Assembly (NCBI GenBank): GCA_964484125.1
Contig: CAZAEK010000001.1
Location: forward strand, 1-64,000
Length of the DNA: 64,000 nucleotides
Direction: 5' to 3'
Source of the DNA: DSSM01 sp964484125
Lineage (GTDB): Bacteria; Bacteroidota; Ignavibacteria; Tepidaquicellales; Tepidaquicellaceae
Below the pieces are notes generated by a model. The model saw only the letters and a program-made list of their open reading frames with translations, ran no database searches and was not told the origin of the DNA. A program made the translations under genes and the position numbers. This document shows positions 62,258-64,000 of this stretch, piece by piece (the first letter of the stretch is position 1; every line of letters begins with the position of its first letter).

Positions 62258-62689
62258 ATGAAAAAGAATAATATAATAATAATCCTATTTTGCATTCTTG
62301 CATTTTCGTTTGGAAATGTCTTTGCCCAACAGGATACTACTGATAACCTGCAAATTCTGAAAAAAACAATAAAGAAAAAATTTATTGAAAATCTGGGACT
62401 TGACAAGGAGTCAGGAGAAAAATTTTTTCGTTTGTATAGTGAAAGCAGAAAAGAAATAAATGATCTGACCAGAAGGCAAAAAGAAATTATTGAATACATA
62501 AACTCAAACTACGATGATGCAGATATATCTGCAAAGATTGACGAAATGATAGAAAATGAGAATAAATTATTACAGGCGAGGAAAAATTATATAAATGCAC
62601 TAAAGGAATTTATGACTCCGCAGCAGATAGCTAAATCAATTGCATTACAGCAAAAGTTGCGAAAATTACTAACCCGTAAAAGTAAATAA
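62258..62689 (+). CDS. CpxP/Spy-like periplasmic helical protein
   Basis: A 143-residue secreted helical protein with a signal peptide (about 1-23, cut after VFA). The mature part is all-helical and strongly charged, with a LGLDKESGEKFFRLY start and an FMTPQQIAKSIALQQKLRKLL end, resembling the LTxxQ-containing Spy/CpxP chaperone-sensor family. It probably reports envelope stress or binds misfolded proteins. It is the third gene of the sigma cassette. Confidence 0.6.
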   Translation: MKKNNIIIILFCILAFSFGNVFAQQDTTDNLQILKKTIKKKFIENLGLDKESGEKFFRLYSESRKEINDLTRRQKEIIEYINSNYDDADISAKIDEMIENENKLLQARKNYINALKEFMTPQQIAKSIALQQKLRKLLTRKSK

Positions 62690-62696
62690 TAATACA

Positions 62697-62727
62697 TTGA
62701 ATAAATTACTGTGATTTCGTATCTTTA
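62697..62727 (+). promoter_or_regulatory. Promoter of ileS
   Basis: TTG at 62697-62699, exactly 20 bases and TATCTTTA at 62720-62727. It begins just after the stop codon of the CpxP/Spy-like gene, so ileS has its own promoter rather than depending on the sigma cassette. Confidence 0.45.
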
Positions 62728-62749
62728 AGGTTTATTTGAAAAAAATATT

Positions 62750-64000
62750 ATGTATAAGAATTTATCAGATAACCTTAAGTTACCGGAATTAGAAAAACAA
62801 ATACTTGAATTTTGGAAGAAAAATGATGTTTTTACCGAAAGCATCAGACAAAAAGAATCAAATAAATATTTTACTTTCTACGAAGGACCCCCTACTGCCA
62901 ATGGCCTTCCCGGAATTCACCACGTTATAGCAAGAACAGTTAAAGATATAATCTGTCGTTACAAAACCATGAATGGTTTTAAAGTCGAACGAAAGGCAGG
63001 ATGGGATACACACGGTTTGCCGGTTGAAGTTGAAGTTGAAAAAACCCTCGGTATAAAGTCAAAATCTGAAATAATAGAATACGGAGCTGTTGAATTCAAT
63101 AATAAATGTAAAGAATCTATTTTCAAATATCTTTCTGAATGGGAAGTTCTGACGGAAAGAATGGGATACTGGGTAAATCTTGATGATGCTTATGTAACAT
63201 TTCATAATGAGTATATTGAATCTGTATGGTGGGCTTTAAAAAAGTTCTTCGATGCAAAGATAATGTATAAAGGTTTTAAGATTCAACCTTTCTGTCCTAT
63301 TTGTGAATCACCTCTCAGCTCTCACGAAGTTGCTCAGGGATACACTGATCTTAAAGATCCTTCTGTTTACGTCAGATTTAAAATAAAAAGCGGGAAATAT
63401 ATTAATTCAGATTTTCTTGTATGGACTACAACACCCTGGACTTTACCTTCAAATGTTGCTTTAGCTGTTAATCCTGATTTTACTTATGTTCTGATTAAAA
63501 CAGAAAAAGATAAATTAATTTTATGCAGGGAGAGACTATCTGTAATAAAGGAAGAATATGAAATTATTGAAGAAATAAACGGTAAAGAACTTGAGTTTAT
63601 TGATTATGAACCTTTGTTTGACTTCTTTAATCTTGATAAAAAGTCATATTATGTTACTCTCGGTGATTTTGTTACACTTGAAGATGGTACAGGTATAGTT
63701 CACATAGCGCCTGCCTATGGAGAGGATGATTATAATGTAGGTCTGAAATATGATTTACCTGTATTACAGGGAGTTTTAAAAAATGGTTTATTCCGTGAAG
63801 AGGCGAAGCCATATTCAGGAATGAATTTTAAGGATGCAGACACAAAAATACTTGAGGATTTAAAGAAATCAGGCAGATTATATAAGAAGGAAATGTTTAC
63901 TCACTCCTATCCGCATTGCTGGAGACATAAAAAGCCTCTTATGTATTATGCCACAGATTCCTGGTTTATAAAGACCACATCTTATAAGGATAAGATGATA
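62750..64000 (+). CDS. ileS: Isoleucyl-tRNA synthetase, 5' part (runs off the window)
   Basis: The open frame from ATG 62750 runs to the end of the window, 417 codons of a protein that should be about 1050 residues. The sequence YEGPPTANGLPGIHHVIARTVKDI shows the class I signature region. At residues 55-58 the usual HxGH is replaced by Gly-Ile-His-His. Later parts are WDTHGLPVEVEVEK near 85, the WTTTPWTLPSNVALAVNP editing-domain segment near 222 and the CWRHKKPLMY segment near 388. This is IleRS type 2, the form found in eukaryotes and some bacteria. Only the KMSKS region and C-terminus are missing because the window ends. Confidence 0.95.
   Translation, partial: MYKNLSDNLKLPELEKQILEFWKKNDVFTESIRQKESNKYFTFYEGPPTANGLPGIHHVIARTVKDIICRYKTMNGFKVERKAGWDTHGLPVEVEVEKTLGIKSKSEIIEYGAVEFNNKCKESIFKYLSEWEVLTERMGYWVNLDDAYVTFHNEYIESVWWALKKFFDAKIMYKGFKIQPFCPICESPLSSHEVAQGYTDLKDPSVYVRFKIKSGKYINSDFLVWTTTPWTLPSNVALAVNPDFTYVLIKTEKDKLILCRERLSVIKEEYEIIEEINGKELEFIDYEPLFDFFNLDKKSYYVTLGDFVTLEDGTGIVHIAPAYGEDDYNVGLKYDLPVLQGVLKNGLFREEAKPYSGMNFKDADTKILEDLKKSGRLYKKEMFTHSYPHCWRHKKPLMYYATDSWFIKTTSYKDKMI

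Noticed and set aside
1..64000. CRISPR array, insertion sequence, prophage or toxin-antitoxin module
   Set aside because: I found no regularly spaced repeats, no transposase or integrase motif and no typical toxin-antitoxin pair. All genes are coherent with neighbouring base composition.

Overview
The window is a gene-dense, clearly AT-rich stretch of a bacterial chromosome with no rRNA, insertion sequence, prophage, CRISPR array or other sign of recent transfer. Several features point to the Bacteroidota/Chlorobiota/Ignavibacteriota group, and the mix fits an Ignavibacteria-like lineage best (inference). There are four secreted proteins with type IX secretion (T9SS) C-terminal sorting domains. 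Other group-typical genes are the bacillithiol enzyme BshC, a DUF2723 membrane protein, CrtYcd-type lycopene cyclase with CrtI, and a tonB/pstS-like/TPR cluster. The cell is Gram-negative (two Omp85/OMP-type proteins, an LptF/G permease, YidC with a periplasmic domain). At least five promoters read TTG-N20-TAnnTTT(A/G), the Bacteroidota-type housekeeping promoter.

Layout. 0-5.2 kb: lycopene cyclase, M48 protease, a metallo-beta-lactamase-fold hydrolase, smpB-tyrS, and a pyruvoyl-type arginine decarboxylase. 5.2-7.1 kb: a small unknown gene behind a strong hairpin, and a beta-helix T9SS cargo protein. 7.1-10.9 kb: bshC, a family 9 glycosyltransferase and an rRNA methyltransferase in overlapping order. 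11-14.8 kb: pstCAB and an L,D-transpeptidase. 15-20.4 kb: tonB, a small membrane protein, a PstS-like lipoprotein, a TPR protein, an M20 dipeptidase and a DUF3098-like protein, followed by tmRNA. 20.8-26.1 kb (minus strand): yidC, yidD, rnpA, rpmH, lgt, an unknown gene and hisS. 26.2-35.8 kb: gcvP, two polytopic GT-C-like/DUF2723 proteins, an Omp85 protein, rsmE and a beta-barrel protein. 35.8-39.7 kb: nuoL-nuoK (minus), an LptF/G permease and DUF3467. 39.8-45.9 kb: a PfkB kinase, recO, an HtrA protease, two T9SS cargo proteins and a cyclic-2,3-diphosphoglycerate-synthetase-like GTPase. 46-55.4 kb (minus): valS, parA-like, FAH-family, pyrC, tRNA-Val, mlaE-like, a CBS/CorC protein, nuoI, a T9SS cargo protein and a TPR protein. 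55.5-64 kb: purine nucleoside phosphorylase, tatD, merR, crtI, comF, a lytic transglycosylase, an ECF sigma cassette, and the 5' part of ileS running off the edge.

Themes. Translation and RNA quality control are heavily represented: TyrRS, HisRS, ValRS, IleRS, tRNA-Val, tmRNA, SmpB, RnpA, L34, RsmE and an RlmI-like enzyme. Cell-envelope assembly is the second theme. Complex I genes are scattered: nuoKL and a lone nuoI lie about 16 kb apart. The carotenoid genes lie at opposite ends of the window. I see no large undescribed defence or mobile system. The most interesting signals are small: an IleRS with the altered GxHH signature, a tRNA-Val/valS transcription unit, a hairpin over a ribosome binding site, a pstC frame without a usable start codon, CTD-only secreted proteins, and zinc-finger-less RecO and ComF. 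There is no stretch above about 300 bases without a gene or RNA.
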